NCBI GenBank assembly: GCA_001567305.1
Contig: JYPD01000022.1
Coordinates: 1-64,000 of the forward strand
Source: a candidate division WS6 bacterium OLB21
GTDB lineage: Bacteria > Patescibacteriota > Dojkabacteria > B142 > OLB20
Length of the DNA: 64,000 nucleotides
Direction of reading: 5' to 3'
Under the pieces are notes generated by a model. It worked only from the letters and a program-made list of their open reading frames with translations. It had not been told where the DNA came from and did no database searches. This document shows, piece after piece, positions 29,693 to 40,579 of this stretch. Every line of letters starts with the position of its first letter. Positions within the stretch are counted from its first letter, which is position 1. The translations under genes were made by a program, and so were the position numbers.

Positions 29693-30187
29693 TTGTTTTT
29701 ATTACCGGGTTTCTCAGCTAAAAATAAAATATGGGCAGAACAGTTGCAGAATGATTTACAAGAAATGGGATTGAAGATCCAAGTTCAAAATTGGCGTCAT
29801 TGGGATGACAATTCTGAATCATTTAAAATAGAAGCAGAAACCGAGGCTTTTCTCGGTGCAGTTAATGATGAAGAGGTTATTGTTCTTGCAAAATCAATCG
29901 GTACCAGATTGATTATCGAGTTACTTAGAAAGCATCCAGACAAGTTTAATGCCAAGCAGGTTATTCTTATGGGAATACCAGAAAAGCATGAGCACTATAT
30001 CGAGGTTTTAAAATCAAAGAGTAATCTCTTTCAAATAATTCAGAATTATCAAGATCCATATCTTTCTTACGCTGATCTTGTCGAATGGCTCAAATCAAAC
30101 AATATTGATATAGATGTGATTAAAGGAGATAGAAATGACCACGATTATCCTTACCCCGAATTGCTATATGAGCTCTGCAAAAAGTAG
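29689..30187 (+). CDS. RBBP9/YdeN-like alpha/beta hydrolase (frameshifted at start)
   Basis: About 165 residues. Starting from the ATG at 29689 and with one base less in the T5 run 29696-29700 it begins MIVLLPGFSAKNKIW. The nucleophile elbow is LAKSIGT with Ser, and a His occurs in RNDHDYPYPEL near the end. The short single-domain build fits the RBBP9/YdeN serine hydrolases. Substrate unknown. Confidence 0.65.
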
Positions 30188-30231
30188 GTGTAACCAAATT
30201 AGTCTAATATATTATTTATTAAGTAATTTAT

Positions 30232-31005
30232 ATGCCCCCATTTCTTCGTGAGTACATAAAGAGCCTAGTCACCTTTGTAAGTAAGTCGACTTATGTTTTT
30301 GTTCTTGTCTTACTTGTTGTCGTCTTTGCTTCAATGCAACTTAATACCTTGTATCAAGTTGAACAAGCCGGATTCTATCGTGTCACGGCGATGGCAAAAC
30401 GAGAAGTCACTCCTGACATCATTAATGTGACAATCGGTAGCAAGGTTGAAGGAGACAACATAGTTGCTATTCAAGAGAAAGCAAATCAAAGTGTTAACAA
30501 AACAGTAGAGGCCATTAAGGCTCTTGGTATTAAAGAGGAGAATATAAAAACACTAAATTACAATGTCAATCCAGTTTACGACTACGAAAAAGGAACAATT
30601 AGAACCTATTCTGTTGATGTTTCTGTAAATGTGAAGATCGAAGATGTAAAATCCGAAGATAACTTAGCAGGGGATGTTTTAAGGGTTGCTGCTGAAAACA
30701 ATCTTAACGAGGTGCGTTCACTCTATTACGAGGTAAGCAATAGAGAAGAAATACTTGCAGAACTCAAACTAGAAGCAATTGCTAACGCCAAAGCAAAGAA
30801 AGATCAAGAAGCAAAGGCCTCTGGAATCAGACTTGGAGAGCTCAAGAATGTTGAGGATGGTTATGCAAACTCACCATATCCATTTGAATACAGAGGAATA
30901 GATGCTGTTGCCTCTGTTTCTGAACAAGATTCGACTAAAGCTGTTGTCTCACCTGGCGAAACCGAACTTACATTTAGTGTAACTCTGGTCTACCAGATAC
31001 TATAA
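30232..31005 (+). CDS. SIMPL domain (DUF541) protein
   Basis: 257 residues with an N-terminal membrane segment (YVFVLVLLVVVFASMQL) and an extracytoplasmic SIMPL domain: VTAMAKREVTPDIINVTIG, IKALGIKEENIKTLNYNVNP, then LEAIANAKAKKDQEAKASG. Family members form oligomers at the envelope and are linked to stress and interleukin signalling in animals; the bacterial role is poorly defined. A strong hairpin follows. Confidence 0.88.
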   Translation: MPPFLREYIKSLVTFVSKSTYVFVLVLLVVVFASMQLNTLYQVEQAGFYRVTAMAKREVTPDIINVTIGSKVEGDNIVAIQEKANQSVNKTVEAIKALGIKEENIKTLNYNVNPVYDYEKGTIRTYSVDVSVNVKIEDVKSEDNLAGDVLRVAAENNLNEVRSLYYEVSNREEILAELKLEAIANAKAKKDQEAKASGIRLGELKNVEDGYANSPYPFEYRGIDAVASVSEQDSTKAVVSPGETELTFSVTLVYQIL

Positions 31006-31022
31006 ACATAGATGACACAGTT

Positions 31023-31050
31023 AGCATGAGCCGCTATCGCGGCTCATGCT
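31023..31050. terminator. Hairpin between convergent genes
   Basis: A perfect 12-pair stem, AGCATGAGCCGC (31023-31034) with GCGGCTCATGCT (31039-31050), loop TATC. The right half lies inside the 3' coding end of the minus-strand nuclease gene. T-tracts are weak on both sides (CTTTAAT on plus), so it may act as a bidirectional terminator or 3' protective hairpin. Confidence 0.7.
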
Positions 31051-32413
31051 CTTTAATATCGAGATGCTTCATTTTCTTTAGAGCCATTTGCAATATTCTA
31101 TATATGTCAAAATCGAATCTTTTTTCGTATTCTGCCGTATTTGTTACAACATGAGCATTAATCTGTTTAGAACCGATTAGGCACCAATCATCAAAGGAAT
31201 ACTTACAGGTGATCTCTTCTCGTTTCTCTGTGATGGTGATAGCTCCCTGCCAAGGCCAATTCTGCAATTTATATTGGGCAAAAACATTTTCAATAATATG
31301 ATTATGATCTGCAGCACTAATGTTTTGATTACATGCTCCATTACACTTGCCAAGTTTAAATGCAAAACAGCTACCTTTGCTTTTCTCAAGTCCCAAATAT
31401 TTATGACAAAGCATGTGCTCTTCAGCTTTCGTTCTTAGAAAGCGAAGAAGTTCGTTTTTTGAATAAAAAATCGCATATACAGAGTTTAAGTTATGGAAAT
31501 CTAGTCTGCGACTTCTTTAATTAACATCTGAATATACCCCATAGAATCGTATGACCTTTCTAGTATGTAGAAGCTTTCTTTTTTTCTGAGTAATTTATTA
31601 TAAACCGGGCGAAAGTTTTTTTATGGCTAGGACTTCGTCAATTAATGCACTAAATTCACCAGCAGTCGGTAGTACTTCAATTTTATGCATAGCTTTAAGG
31701 ATTCTATCATCTCCATTATGAAGGTGACTATTAATTCTTGATCTTAGGTTGATACTCTTGCCTACATAAACAGGGTAATTGTTTTCATCTCGAAAGATGT
31801 AAATCCCGGGGCTTTGAGGGTATTTAAGATTTGAGTTAATATCACGACTCATAGAGTCAATTAGTGTTAAGACATATTCTTTTGTAAAGTCTTTGTACGC
31901 CTGATCCAGAAAACTCTTTATAACAAGGGCATCATCAAGGGCACGGTGACGATTCTCAACTTGTATGTTTAAACGACTCACTATGCTATCAAGTCCATGC
32001 TTTCTATAATTCGGGTAGAGTTTTCTCGACAGACGCACACTGCAAGCGTATGTTAACCTTCGCTGAACTTTTGATCTTGTAAGTTCTTGATTTAGAAAAG
32101 AGATATCGAAAAGAGCGTTGTGTGCAATTAGTAAGTTATCTCCAATAAAATCAGATACCTGATTGGCAATTTCAGAGAAAGTATTGGAGTTTTGAACATC
32201 AACTTCATTTATGCCCGTAAGTCCGCTGATGAACTCTGGAATTCTTTGTTCTGGATTTAATAAGGTTGAGAATTGGTCTTCGATCTTATTGTCAATTATC
32301 TTGACCATTGCAATTTCAATTATGCGGTCTTTGTCTGCATTGACGCCGGTTGTTTCGATATCAAGAAGAATAATTGGTCTTTTCAAATTGTCTGATATTA
32401 TATGATTATGCAA
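31034..32413 (-). CDS. DnaQ-like exonuclease / GIY-YIG (UvrC N-terminal-like) nuclease fusion (two frameshifts)
   Basis: About 460 residues. N-terminal DEDD exonuclease: LLDIETTGVNADKDRIIEIA, LLIAHNALFDISFL, and HRALDDALV. A GIY-YIG domain follows: SPGIYIFRDENNYPVYVGKS and then, after one base less in the T7 run 31616-31622, IKNFRPVYNKLLRKK. The C-terminal third has LCHKYLGLEKS and CFAFKLGKCNGAC, as in UvrC and Cho. A second break near 31513 needs one base more. The whole matches the epsilon-Cho type of repair nuclease. Start is TTG; no ATG precedes the first motif. Confidence 0.85.
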
Positions 32414-33602
32414 AAGAAAAAAGTCGTTTAAACTACCTGTTATTTTGATGTTTATCGTATTTGCGATAATTGGACTTCTGTTGTTTCTATCTCAGAATTA
32501 TAACTCAAATGCTAACAATGAAAGCCTATTAGTTGAAAATTCTCAAAGTGAAGACAAAAACACTAGAGACGAGCCAAAAAGAAACGAAAGGATCTCAATA
32601 GGCGGATGGATACCTCAATGGGCTTCTAAGAGTGGACTTGAGACACTTAGAAGACATGACTTCTGGACCGGAGTTTCACCTGTTTGGTACGAGCTTAACG
32701 ACGATGCAACCCTTGCACCAATGCTTCCAGAGAATTATAAGGAATTGCTAGCGTATGCAAATTCACAAAATATCGAAGTTATCCCCAGCATAGCAAATTT
32801 TGATCATGTGCTATTCAGCAAAGTTGTCGAGAACGAACAAAAGCTACAAACACATATAGAAATGATAATAAAAGAGGTCGACTATTATGATTTTGCAGGA
32901 ATAGATCTTGATTACGAAGCAATTGCGCTCAAAGATAAAGAATCGTATTTCAAAATACTCGAATCTCTCTCCAGGCAGCTGAAAGCTAAGAATAAAAAGC
33001 TTAGTGTTACAGTCCTTTCCAAATGGGGAGACGATGTCAAGTATGGCTACTACCCAGAAACAAGAGAAGTTCAAGATTGGACCAGAATAGCACAATATGC
33101 TGACGAGGTTAGAGTCATGGCTTATGATTTTACATCACAGACGGCAACATATCCTGGCCCAATAGCACCAATGGACTGGTTTATTGAAGTGCTTGATTAT
33201 GCGCTTACAAAGGTTCCAAAAGAAAAGCTAGTAATGGCAGTTCATACTTATGCCTACGAATGGTACGCAACAAGTTCGGCTGATAGTGAATCTTTATTGG
33301 CATTTGAACCAAATGGACTTGCTAACACATATTCCGGCAATAGGAATTCAAGGGCTTACACTTATGAAACGATTTCCGTTATACATCAAAAATATCCAGA
33401 TGGAAACCTTGTAGATTTTCAGAGTGAAATGATTTACAGGTATCAGGCACCAAAATCTTCGGGTGGCATCGAGAACCGCGTCGTAGTATATATTGATCAG
33501 GAGGGTATTTCAGAAAGAGCAGAGCTTGCAAAAAATCACGGGATAAAAGGAATCTATTTTTGGAGACTTGGAAATGATAGCGACCTATACTCACATCTAT
33601 AG
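32408..33602 (+). CDS. GH18 family glycoside hydrolase, YaaH/spore-germination type (frameshifted at start)
   Basis: About 397 residues. From the ATG at 32408, one base less in the A6 run 32417-32422 gives MQKKKSFKLPVILMFIVFA, a natural signal anchor. The catalytic motif D-x-x-D-x-D-x-E appears as DFAGIDLDYEAI near residue 165; other GH18 parts are VMAYDF and KGIYFWRLGNDS. Secreted or membrane-anchored; likely cleaves peptidoglycan or another N-acetylglucosamine polymer. The start overlaps the divergent nuclease start by six bases. Confidence 0.85.
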
Positions 33603-33640
33603 TCCTGCTACTATAGATAAGTATATATGAAAACTGAATT

Positions 33641-34372
33641 ATGCAATTAGTATTCTTTGGTTCTTTCGTCTTAGGTTTCTTAACTCGTACTATTGTTTTG
33701 TCCGAAAATATTAGTAAAGCAAAGTATAAATTTGACTCTAAAAATCTTGTTCTCGACCTAATATTTGCAACAATGCTAAGCCTAATTTCATATGGATTAA
33801 TCGAAAGGATTGCGCAGTCCGAATATTTAGGTGGTTTCTTAGCATATCTGATCTTCGTTATAGTATTCATCGTGCTTTATCTGCTGTATTTTCTGGCTGT
33901 TTCTGATTTGGTCTTCATGAGTGTTCCTGTACTTCCGTTATTTGTACTACTTGCTGTTCTCTTAACTGTTAATGTCGTATTACTAATCTTTCTAGGCACA
34001 GGTGGTCTAAACCTTTGGGGAAATAACGTTATCTATCCGGTATCAAATATTGTTGCCGGTCTAATTCTGGCGTTTCTAGTATGGCTGATTGTAAAAGCAA
34101 CACACGAAAAAGGAATGGGGAGCGGAGACATTTATCTGGCAGGTGCAATGGGGCTGTTACTTGGTCTATCAATGAGTTTTGTTGCCTTCTACATTACTAT
34201 ACTAACTGCTACAGGTGTCGGTTTAGGTTTTGCACTCTATAAGAAGAAGCTGAGAGGCGTTCCTATTCCATTTGTTCCATTTATTGTTGTTGGAATAATC
34301 ACTACCTTCCTTTTGTGGTCAGACTTATTGCCATTTGTGCAACAAAGTTTGAATCTAACTTTTTTAAGATAG
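33641..34372 (+). CDS. pilD: Prepilin peptidase (A24 aspartic protease), methylase domain missing
   Basis: 243 residues with about seven membrane helices. The two catalytic aspartates are visible: AVSDLVFMSVP and KGMGSGDIYLAGAMG, the G-x-G-x-x-D motif. It lacks the Cys-rich N-terminal methyltransferase domain of typical PilD, so pilins may stay unmethylated. It processes the prepilins encoded just downstream on the other strand. The 3' ends of the convergent genes overlap by nine bases. Confidence 0.88.
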   Translation: MQLVFFGSFVLGFLTRTIVLSENISKAKYKFDSKNLVLDLIFATMLSLISYGLIERIAQSEYLGGFLAYLIFVIVFIVLYLLYFLAVSDLVFMSVPVLPLFVLLAVLLTVNVVLLIFLGTGGLNLWGNNVIYPVSNIVAGLILAFLVWLIVKATHEKGMGSGDIYLAGAMGLLLGLSMSFVAFYITILTATGVGLGFALYKKKLRGVPIPFVPFIVVGIITTFLLWSDLLPFVQQSLNLTFLR

Positions 34373-34762
34373 AAAAATTAGTCGACTAGAGTAGGGGGGA
34401 TTTGTAGAAATATCTACAGTTGATGTTTTTGTAATTGTTACATCTTCAAATACAGATGTAACCGATATTTGTCTTAAATTTCCACTTAAGTTGCTAATAC
34501 TTGCCGAACAATTACCATCAGGATAGCTGTCCGGGAAAGGAAGAATTACTGAACCAGTGAAGAATGGATCAATCCTTAATCTGTATAGAGCCTCCTCTAA
34601 GCAAGACCTTGATCTTAGCCCAGTGTAAAGAATCTGATTATAAGATCTTGTGGCCTTGGCAAGATCAGCAGATGTAATCAGTAGAGTGATTCCGCCGACA
34701 AGTAATATTGCGGTTACAATAATCAAGGTTGATAGTGCAATTAAGCCTTTTTTTCTCTGCAT
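34364..34762 (-). CDS. PilX-like minor pilus assembly protein
   Basis: 132 residues. The N-terminal KKGLIALSTLIIVTAILLVG is a pilin-like hydrophobic helix preceded by Lys-Lys-Gly, with no Glu at position 5, as in PilX/GspK-like minor pseudopilins. It is the last gene of the pilus run on the minus strand. Confidence 0.65.
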   Translation of the reverse strand: MQRKKGLIALSTLIIVTAILLVGGITLLITSADLAKATRSYNQILYTGLRSRSCLEEALYRLRIDPFFTGSVILPFPDSYPDGNCSASISNLSGNLRQISVTSVFEDVTITKTSTVDISTNPPYSSRLIFLS

Positions 34763-34766
34763 TATT

Positions 34767-35261
34767 TTAGTAGTTTAGAATAAAAGCTGTAGTATAAGTT
34801 CTACTAACCTCGGGCATTTCTTCTGAACTTAAGGTTATGGTTACTCTCGCTCCTGTAAGTGATCCGTCAAGGTATTCAACTCTATCAAATCTTAACTGGT
34901 TAATGTCAATATTTGCCATGGTTAAATAGTTCTGAACACCATTTCTGTTGAATTGAACCCTTCCACTATTCAGTCTGTATTCATAATACTCTCCATTATC
35001 TGTAAGCCTTAAAACGCCATTGTCGTTAGCAAATTGCGATAGTGAAGCATTAATAGAAGTGGCCTCGGCAAAATTATCTTGAAAATGATTGGTAAGAAAA
35101 AGCACATTGCGATCAATTTCGTTTCTAAGTGAACTTCTGCTGTTTGCTTCAGAGATTGAGAACATAAACTGTACGACTATTAAGAAAAGTACCCCAAATA
35201 CTGCGAGGTAGATGATAGCCTCCACTAATGTTACTGCTTTTAATTTGATATTAAGGTTCAT
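34767..35261 (-). CDS. Type IV pseudopilin
   Basis: About 165 residues from the ATG at 35261. The prepilin signature is KLKAVTLVEAIIYLAVFGVL: the cleavage would fall before VTLVE, with the conserved Glu at position 5. A long helix is followed by a beta-rich C-terminal domain (YYEYRLNSGRVQFNR). Probably a GspJ/GspI-like minor pilin. Confidence 0.8.
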   Translation of the reverse strand: MNLNIKLKAVTLVEAIIYLAVFGVLFLIVVQFMFSISEANSRSSLRNEIDRNVLFLTNHFQDNFAEATSINASLSQFANDNGVLRLTDNGEYYEYRLNSGRVQFNRNGVQNYLTMANIDINQLRFDRVEYLDGSLTGARVTITLSSEEMPEVSRTYTTAFILNY

Positions 35262-37203
35262 AATTGATACGCACACTTTCTAGTATCGGCGTAAAGATTC
35301 TATCTGAAGTAAGAATGGCCTTATATTGAACATATCTTTTATTTTGAATTATCTGAGGCAGATACTCACCGTTATAGTTTGTAAAGAATGTCGAATTGGT
35401 GCCATCTGGACCTACAAAGGCGACTGAAGAGAGGTTACTGCTTGTCCCTGATCTGACCTGAAAAACAATATCGGTATTTTCGTTAAGCGTTTCACTCCAA
35501 TTCAATGAGTAATAATAGGTCGAACTTGAGCCGGTATCAAAAACATTAGAAAACATATTCACCATAGCTGACATATTGACTACCCTGACCGCCTCCACCA
35601 CCTCCACCGAATTCTCCGCCCAAGATAACCATTAGCTCGGCACTACTGTTGTTTGTTAACACATATGACCAGATATAGCCATTAGCATCGATAACTCCTT
35701 CAACACCAAGCAGCCCTTGGTTGTATTGCATTCCTCCACAACGAATAATATTGTTCTCGTCAGAGATATCTAATACTTGATATTCTTCGCCATTCTGACC
35801 AACTAGAACTGCCCTTTGATCCTCTTCAATCACAGTTAGATCTCTGATAGTTGTCCCATTTGAGTTATAACTTCTAATTACCGGTCTAGAACCGTTCTTT
35901 GAGGAGGTATTAATAATGAAGAATTCGTCTTGGCTACTTGAATGGCTAGTGCAAGGTATGCTCTGTTGCCATCAGCGCTTACATAGACAGCATTTGCGCC
36001 TTGACCATTTACATCTGCAAAGCCTACGATTTGAGGGTTTGAGGGGTTGCTGACATCGATGATTTGCATTTCGATGCTAGAACCAGTTATTGCTACATAG
36101 GCATAATTACCTCTAACTACAATATCAGAGCCTGTTCTTGCTAAGGTAACGCTACCTAGTTGTGATCTTGAACCAGTTTTTGATGATAAATCAAATGTTC
36201 GAAAAACCTGACCTTGTGTCATATAACCTACATTGCCTTGCGCCCATACCGCAATACCATCGGTTGAACCAGAAGCATTGAAATAACCTACTAATTGATA
36301 ATTTTGTGTACTAACATCGAATATACCAACTTCATTTCCATTATCATCTGATGTGACATAGACATAGTTGCCTTCACTATCTACAAAAACATCATTTACT
36401 TTGCTTAGAGCTGAACTTGTAGCAAGTTGTGTAATTATTGGCGGATTGTCGCTTGAAATAGCAACGCTATCAAGCCCTGGTCCGGAAGCATTGCCCCCTG
36501 TCGTCATAAATGCTTTATTTGGAATTGCTGAGATAGCGGTTGGATTACCTTGTCTAATCAAGTTGTAGCTGGTAGCAGTTATTGTAGGTAGACACCAATC
36601 TGGTTCAATTTCGTCGTCAAGATCAAGTTCAATTGCGCCTCCACCGGTACTGGCAACTATGGTATCTGTTGTTGTCCCGTCGTTAAAGTCAGCGGTTGTT
36701 GTTTCTGTCCAGATTGGCGTGTTCCAATTTGTCAAATACATTACATTTTTACTTTCAACTGTTTGCGAAAAAACATCTTGCCAGGTGATTGTAAAGTTAA
36801 TAATTCGACCGTTAATATCTTCTTGATGATTGTAGCCGTATGCAACATAGCCGTCTGTGTCTCTGAACAGCCTGTCTATTGTAAAACTTATTTCATAATC
36901 ACCGTTTGCTTTCTTTCCACTATTTATTTGATAGGTTTCATTTGTATAAGCAAGGTGTAGGTCTCCGTTTTCAGTATTATCTACTATTGATTTCCACAGA
37001 CTTTGCTTGTTAATTAGTAACGCCTGCATTTCTTCTTGCATAATTGCCGCCGCGTTGGCTTGTGTTCTGTTGGTGTCTGCAAAGACTTCTGCGTCGATTG
37101 AGAAAATATAGACGCTCGTAAAGATAAGTGCTGCTAGACCAACAACAATAACGATCTCAAGAATAGAGAATGCTTTTAATTTAGTCTGAAACATAGTAGT
37201 CAA
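35251..37203 (-). CDS. Prepilin-like protein with LVIVD-type beta-propeller repeats (two frameshifts)
   Basis: About 650 residues. The N-terminus LKAFSILEIVIVVGLAALI is a prepilin signal with Glu at position 5. Residues from about 215 onwards contain repeats of the LVIVD type, such as EVGIFDVSTQNYQLVGYF and EMQIIDVSNPSNPQIVGFA, spaced 40-45 residues, predicting a beta-propeller. A Gly-rich hinge (EFGGGGGGGQ) leads to a last beta domain with YYYSLNWSETLNENTDIVF. Frames join with one base more near 35938 and one less in the CCC at 35583-35585. Probably a pilus-tip adhesin. Confidence 0.75.
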
Positions 37204-37636
37204 TCATCCCTTCAGAATTAATTTCGAGACGATAGATTTGATCACCGTCCGTAAGTGAAACACTGCCGTAAGCAACTGGTCTGTAGTTGCCTTCTAGAAA
37301 AACAATCTGATCAGTACCTCCGACTAGGTCTGTTTGTTGCAGTGATAGTCTTGTTGGGTAAACAAGATCAACGGTATCAGTTGCAGCTATTAAGCTTGTT
37401 CCGGTGAAAAGGATTGCTTTCTCTTGTTCAAAAGCGATTCCGTGAGCACTCGAGTTTTTGCCAGAATACGAAGCAATCTGTTGATCAAATAATCTAGAAG
37501 ATATGTCTTTAAGGTAGTTATTGGCATTTGTTTTTGTTATACCGCTAACTGTAATTGGAATAAGAATTAGTGCAATTGCCATAAGAATTGCTAATACTAT
37601 TACAATTTCAATCGTAGTATAGGCCTTTGTTCTCAT
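37181..37636 (-). CDS. Type IV pseudopilin
   Basis: 151 residues. Prepilin signature KAYTTIEIVIVLAILMAIA with Glu at position 5, then a soluble domain. Overlaps the gspF-like gene by four bases and the propeller pilin by about 20, so the pilus genes are read as one coupled message. Confidence 0.85.
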   Translation of the reverse strand: MRTKAYTTIEIVIVLAILMAIALILIPITVSGITKTNANNYLKDISSRLFDQQIASYSGKNSSAHGIAFEQEKAILFTGTSLIAATDTVDLVYPTRLSLQQTDLVGGTDQIVFLEGNYRPVAYGSVSLTDGDQIYRLEINSEGMIDYYVSD

Positions 37637-38708
37637 CTTGCTCTGATCGTTCCAGTAAGTTGATAAATCGGACCAATCACCATAATCGCCAATCCTCCTA
37701 TCATTACTCCGATAAAGACCAACATTATTGGTTCAAGAAGGGTTGTAAGATTGTTACTCATCTCTTGAACTTCTTCTGCATAGAAATCATAGAGGTAAGA
37801 TAGGTTTTCCTCAAGAGATCCTGTGTTTTCTCCGACTTCAATCATCTTTTGTGTATGTTGGAGGAAAAAGTTTTGGGTACTGACTTAGAGAGTCAGCAAG
37901 GTTGTGTCCACTCTTAATGCTTTCGTAAACATCCCTTAGAGCTTTCTCGTAGACATAGTTCCCAACTGTTTCTGATGATATCTTTAGAGCTGCTTGTATT
38001 GGCATACCACTTTCGAGAAGGATTCCCAGAGTTCTAGAGAACTGAGTAAGAATATTGTTCTTGTTGAGTCTTTGCATTACGGGGAACTTTAGAGCCAGGT
38101 TGTCTTTAAAACGAATCCCGGGAGGTGTTTTAAGAATTCTGCTCATAATCAATGCAAACAGAACTATTGCTACAATAATTCCTACGCCGTTGTCCCGAAC
38201 AAAACCAGCGATAGCAAGAACCGCAATAGTAAATTCACTTGTATTTTCGAATGCAGAGAAGAGTGATTCCAGCTTAGGCAGAATAAAGAAGATTACACCC
38301 AACATCTCTGCTAGAGTTATGAAAAGAACGATCATCGGGTATACAAGTGCGCCTTTGACTTTTCTTTGCAATTCATAATTCTTCTTAAGGTAATCTGCTA
38401 GAAATAGAAGATTTTTCTCCAGTGTTGCTCCTTGTTCCCCAATGCTGATAATCGATATGATAATTTCAGAAAAGATATCTTTATGCTTGCGCATTGCATC
38501 AGCTAAGTTAAGGCCGGATCTGACATCGAGTAGGATTTCGTTATATGCATCTTTAAGCTTTTCGTCTGGTGTCTGTTCGGCCATTACTTTAAGAGCATCT
38601 TCAATAGCCAAACCAGTTTTCAACATGATTGAAAGATGTCGCAATATCTAAAGGAGAGACATTGTGCATCAAATAGAATTTTTTATCTTTTGTTAGTTGT
38701 ATTACCAT
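37633..38708 (-). CDS. pilC: Type IV pilus / type II secretion inner membrane platform protein (PilC/GspF; two frameshifts)
   Basis: About 355 residues with the two T2SSF domains: MLKTGLAIEDALKVM with VRSGLNLADAM, and GILLESGMPIQAALKISS with IKSGHNLADSL. Three membrane segments are visible. One base less in the T4 run 37847-37850 joins the C-terminal MIEVGENTGSLEENL. At the N-terminus, MVIQLTKDKKFYLMHNVSP from the ATG at 38708 is joined after an indel near 38645. The start overlaps the gspE stop by one base (TAATG). Confidence 0.9.
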
Positions 38709-40041
38709 TATTCTTTAAGTGCTGTTACTCTGATAAGTTCTGAAATACTTGTTACCCCGGCTACTAATTTTTTAACGCCATCTTCGACAATTAGAATTAG
38801 CCCGTTTTTTCGTGCTTGTTTATAAAGTTCGTCACTACTTGTTCCTTCAGATATTAGTATACGAATCGATTCATCAATTTCAAAAACTTCATAGAGTCCA
38901 AGTCTACCTTTAAAACCTGAACCATCGCAGACAGTGCAACCAACTTCGTGGAATATTTTTTCTCCGCCTTTAAGCTGAGCGGCGATATCGGGTCTTATCT
39001 TTTTTAAGCTCTTCCATGTCTTCTTTGGTGAGCGTAAATTGTTTTTTACATTCATCGCAGAGTTTTCTGGCAAGTCTTTGTGCAACAACAAGGTTTACGG
39101 TGGAGGCAACTAGGAATCCTTCTATTCCCATGTCCATAAGTCTTGGTATAGCAGTGACAGCGTCGTTGGTGTGCAAAGTAGATAAAACAAGATGACCTGT
39201 AAGAGCTGCATTTGTAGCAATTCTGGCAGTTTCTGCATCCCGAATTTCTCCAACCATGATTATGTCGGGATCTTGTCTAAGAATCGATCTAAGACCTGTA
39301 GCAAATGTCAGGTTTGCTTTTGTGTTAATTTGAATATGGTTTACGCCAGGAAGGTCATATTCCACAGGGTCCTCTACTGTTGTAATATTAACTTCGCTGG
39401 AATTAAGGATTTTTAAGATAGAGTAGAGAGTGGTTGTTTTTCCTGAACCAGTTGGACCCACCGCAAGAATCATTCCGTAGGGTTTGCTGTATGCTTTTTG
39501 AACGACTTCTAACTCGTTGTCTTTAAGACCAAGATCTTCGAGCTTAAATGAACGACCTTCGGAGGTTAGAAGCCTCATTACAACTTTTTCTCCTCTAGTA
39601 ATTGGTAGGATAGATACACGAGTATCTAGTTTTTTACCATCAAAGATGAAACGAATTCTGCCGTCTTGAGGAGCAAAATGTTCGTCGGTTCGTAGTTTTG
39701 CAGATACTTTTATTTTAAAGATTAGTGCCTGTTCCAGGTTCTTATCGATAGTTAGCATTTCTCGCATAATTCCATCGACTCTATATCTGACAAGTAGCTG
39801 GTCTTCTTGGGGTTCAAGGTGAACATCTGATGCCTTACTTTTGAGGGCGTTAAAAACTATACTATCTAGCAGTTCGATAATGTTGATTGGACCGCTACCA
39901 GAACGAGCGCCGATATGTTCTAACTCTCGTTTTGCAACGGTTTTACCTTTAATGGCGGCTTCGTTAGGAGCCGACTCTTTTTTTTTGTTGTGGGGCAGTC
40001 CCGGCAGAACTATTTGGGACAGCATTTTTCTCTTCTGCCAT
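38708..40041 (-). CDS. pilB: Type IV pilus assembly ATPase (PilB/GspE; two frameshifts)
   Basis: About 444 residues. Walker A AVGPTGSGKTTTLYSIL, Asp box VEDPVEYDLPGVNHIQIN, Walker B ILRQDPDIIMVGEIRDAETA, His box TGHLVLSTLHTNDA, and a C-terminal zinc-type knuckle (CDECKK with CTVCDGSGFKGR). I use the ATG at 40041 (MAEEKNAVPNSS), joined by one base less in the T9 run 39978-39986; the alternative upstream frame has no good start. A second break is in the T6 run 39000-39005. The N-terminal GSPII domain is largely missing. Powers pilus extension. Confidence 0.92.
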
Positions 40042-40095
40042 ATTTGATCAAATATATCTATATTTAATCCTAATTCGAAAGCTTTTGCAATGAAA

Positions 40096-40120
40096 AAGGG
40101 GCGCACTATGTGCGCCCCTT
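40096..40120 (-). terminator. Intrinsic terminator after the major pilin gene
   Basis: An 11-pair GC-rich stem, AAGGGGCGCAC (40096-40106) with GTGCGCCCCTT (40110-40120), loop TAT; on the minus strand it is followed by a run of five T. It should separate abundant pilin transcript from the pilus machinery genes. Confidence 0.88.
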
Positions 40121-40135
40121 CAAAGCTATATCAAA

Positions 40136-40579
40136 CTATCTTGATACAACAATAGTTGCGCTTTCTGCGCCAGGAGCAGAAACTGTTACACGACCTGAAG
40201 CTTCTTGACAGATCTCGTAACCTGTATCTGCAGCTGTTCCACCTTGTGGATCTTCTGGAATGCTAACTAAGAATGTTGGCACTAAGTTTGCAGAAAGATC
40301 TACGCAAGCTGTTGATGTACCTACGCAAACTGTATCTGTGGTACAACCAGGAATTGTTCCAAGATCACCTAAGGCATTGCCCTGTTGTGCTGTGTATTGA
40401 GTTACAGCATTAAGGATTTGGGTAACATCGGATGACCTTTGAGTATTTCTGGCATCCTGGAAGTTCTGCTGCGGATTGATGGCGATAATTGTGATTGCAG
40501 CAAGGATCGCAATAAGAGCGACTACAACAAGAATTTCAATAAGTGTGAAACCCTTGAGGTTTTTTTGGCTATTTCTCAT
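40136..40579 (-). CDS. pilA: Major type IV pilin
   Basis: 147 residues. Textbook prepilin leader NLKGFTLIEILVVVALIAIL with cleavage after Gly and Glu at position 5, then the CPR-typical NPQQNFQDARNTQRSSDV. Several Cys residues (near CTTDTVC and CVD) can form the disulphide loop. It has its own terminator and a long upstream region, fitting a strongly expressed single gene. Confidence 0.95.
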   Translation of the reverse strand: MRNSQKNLKGFTLIEILVVVALIAILAAITIIAINPQQNFQDARNTQRSSDVTQILNAVTQYTAQQGNALGDLGTIPGCTTDTVCVGTSTACVDLSANLVPTFLVSIPEDPQGGTAADTGYEICQEASGRVTVSAPGAESATIVVSR

